Assembly: GCA_002717515.1 (NCBI GenBank)
Contig: PBEC01000001.1
Location: 4,960 to 68,959, forward strand
Direction of reading: 5' to 3'
DNA length: 64,000 bases
Source of the DNA: Flavobacteriales bacterium
GTDB taxonomy: Bacteria > Bacteroidota > Bacteroidia > Flavobacteriales_C > GCA-002722245
In this document: piece after piece, positions 62,719-64,000 of the stretch
How the letters are laid out: every line of letters begins with the position of its first letter
Position numbering within the stretch: the first letter of the stretch is position 1
The notes under the pieces: generated by a model
Database searches by the model: none
The model's input: the letters and a program-made list of their open reading frames with translations, nothing else
What the model was told of the DNA's origin: nothing
Program-made: the position numbers and the translations under genes

Positions 62719-63057
62719 CTAGTAGATTTCTCCGAAATATTCCAAGATTCCTTGTTTCATTAACTTCAATTGTTCACCTGATTTTAGATTTGGTAATGGT
62801 TTTATTGTTTCATAGTATGGCCATCCGTCTTGATCTGAATGTGAAAGCTTGTAAAAACCAAAAGGTTCTAAAATTCTGCAGATTGCAATGTGCATGATGT
62901 CCAATTTTTGATCCTTTGTAAATTCCTGAGCTCCTTTTCCCAGTTCTTGAACACCAATTAGAAACAGTATGCCTTGAATATCGAGGTCTCCTCCAAAATT
63001 GATTTCTATCTTGCTTTTAAGTTCTTTCCATTTCTTTTCAAAATCACTATCAATCAT
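62719..63057 (-). CDS. Conserved protein of unknown function
   Basis: About 112 residues from ATG 63057 (the frame can extend to a TTG at 63069). Soluble, mixed alpha/beta, with FGGDLDIQGILFLIGVQELG, EFTKDQKLDIMHIAICRILE and FYKLSHSDQDGWPYYETIKP. I believe similar short proteins are conserved in Bacteroidota without known function. It lies 1 base from the stop of the convergent lipoprotein gene and directly after the DUF5686-like gene, probably co-transcribed with it. Confidence 0.65.
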   Translation of the reverse strand: MIDSDFEKKWKELKSKIEINFGGDLDIQGILFLIGVQELGKGAQEFTKDQKLDIMHIAICRILEPFGFYKLSHSDQDGWPYYETIKPLPNLKSGEQLKLMKQGILEYFGEIY

Positions 63058-63072
63058 AAAACAAAACAAAGG

Positions 63073-64000
63073 TTAAAATGCCCATTTATTAGTAAATGGG
63101 TTAAAAACGTTCAGTCCAAATTTAAACATATTAAGTAAGTTCGAATAATTGGAATATGCAATTGTGTAGTAACACCCAAATTTTAACTGAGTATCTCCCA
63201 TTTTAAACGGAGTTTCTACACCGTAGTAAACTTCAGAATGTTTGAGATTGTTATCGTTAATATAAAGTATACCTCCTCCAGCTACGGATTCAAGCTTAGT
63301 TTTTTTAAGACCGGGTAATTTTTTTATTATTGCTCCATGAAAATGATGGATGAAGTTTAATGAAGCGTAATTTTCAAGAGACCTATATGTTTCTCCAAGC
63401 AACTGAAATGTATACAAAGGGTGGGAGAAAAAGTAATTATCGGTTCCTCTAAAAAATGAATAGTTTGGTAATTCAACTTCTCTGATTGATAAATATTGAC
63501 CATATCCAGCTTTAATTTTAGAGGTTCCTAACAAACTTAGTTTATAACTGTAGTCAAAACCACATGTGATTTTTTGATAATTAATTTTCGAATTAAATAA
63601 ATTGGGTATTCCGTGTTCCCAGCCAAAGAGAAAGGTTGGCCATTTACTGCCATAAATGATTTTTTTCCTTCCGTCCATTCCAAATTTTTGGTTTGGGGTA
63701 AAGTTGATCTGAGCTTTCAAATTAAATTCCTGATAATTTTCAAATTCTAATGGTTCATTGTTGTTTGAAAATAATTCCTTACTCCAATTTGATAGAGATA
63801 GGTTTGATATCGAAGATCTTTTAAAGAAGTTTAGGTCAATGTCCAGAAAGAGACCATTTAATATCTCGCAAAAATGCCCCACTTTTAGAAAATCATTTTT
63901 TATAAAATTTCCTCTACTGAATAAGGAAGATAAATTTTGCATGTAGGTCAACATTTGATATTTTCTTCCACCACTCAACTTAAGTTGAGCGAATTTTTTT
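63073..64000 (-). CDS. DUF5686-like outer-membrane protein, C-terminal part (truncated by window end)
   Basis: The frame is open to the last base of the window, so the 5' part lies outside. The visible 300 or so residues are beta-barrel-like with alternating strands: LKLSGGRKYQMLTYMQNLSS, NFIKNDFLKVGHFCEILNGL and LRF-like turns, GYGQYLSIREVELPNYSFFR, GTDNYFFSHPLYTFQLL, and an aromatic C-terminus (NKWAF). The pattern matches the C-terminal barrel of the DUF5686/carboxypeptidase-like-regulatory outer-membrane proteins of Bacteroidota. Family assignment is by recall of the motif pattern. Confidence 0.7.
   Translation of the reverse strand, partial: KKFAQLKLSGGRKYQMLTYMQNLSSLFSRGNFIKNDFLKVGHFCEILNGLFLDIDLNFFKRSSISNLSLSNWSKELFSNNNEPLEFENYQEFNLKAQINFTPNQKFGMDGRKKIIYGSKWPTFLFGWEHGIPNLFNSKINYQKITCGFDYSYKLSLLGTSKIKAGYGQYLSIREVELPNYSFFRGTDNYFFSHPLYTFQLLGETYRSLENYASLNFIHHFHGAIIKKLPGLKKTKLESVAGGGILYINDNNLKHSEVYYGVETPFKMGDTQLKFGCYYTIAYSNYSNLLNMFKFGLNVFNPFTNKWAF

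Overview
The window is AT-rich, densely packed, chromosome-like DNA from a member of the Bacteroidota, most likely order Flavobacteriales. The evidence is: Bacteroidota-type promoters (TTG/TTTG, about 19-20 bp, TAnnTTTG) at many genes; a giant surface protein with a gliding-motility/type IX secretion C-terminal domain; alternative complex III (actABCDEF) followed directly by coxBA; a zeaxanthin/saproxanthin-type carotenoid cluster; a LytS/LytTR pair; and a DUF5686-type outer-membrane protein. No phage, transposase, CRISPR array or plasmid gene was seen. Most of the window is core genome.

Layout. 1-3.7 kb: a gene tail, a DEAD-box helicase, rpiB and a LytS/LytTR two-component pair. 3.8-10.85 kb: a seven-gene carotenoid operon (crtI, crtB, idi, crtZ, crtD, cruF, crtYcd) headed by a MerR-family regulator. 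The regulator carries the cobalamin-binding and adenosylcobalamin-capping signatures of the CarH photoreceptor family. The gene set predicts a monocyclic 1'-hydroxy-3',4'-didehydro carotenoid such as saproxanthin, with light/B12-dependent control. 11-16 kb: queA, a methyltransferase, an exported protein, and the prs-rplY-pth operon. 16.1-21.2 kb: tRNA-Leu(CAA), a 1.5-kilo-residue repeat-rich secreted protein, a degenerate second copy of the 3' half of the tRNA-Leu gene, and a decayed lipoprotein gene. This is the only part that looks accessory. 21.2-31.4 kb: a YiaA/DUF2157/GDYXXLXY membrane operon, an acetate-type sodium symporter with its small subunit, gcvP, a lipoprotein and recX. 31.4-37.5 kb: rimP-nusA-infB with a hairpin leader, and a SPOR protein. 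37.7-49.8 kb: the respiratory block actABCDEF-coxB-coxA, i.e. quinol to cytochrome c oxidase. 49.8-64 kb: bacilliredoxin, cysS, two M28-type peptidases, polA, a RprXY-like two-component system, an outer-membrane barrel, a cyclophilin lipoprotein-pheS pair, and small unknowns. The window ends inside a DUF5686-like gene.

I do not see a clear undescribed system. The observations most worth a second look are the CarH-like regulator on the carotenoid operon, the tRNA-Leu remnant flanking the giant surface-protein gene, an insertion of roughly 130 residues inside the CuA domain of CoxB, six haem motifs in ActA, and the tetraloop hairpin in the rimP leader. All family assignments are from reading motifs; no database search was run.
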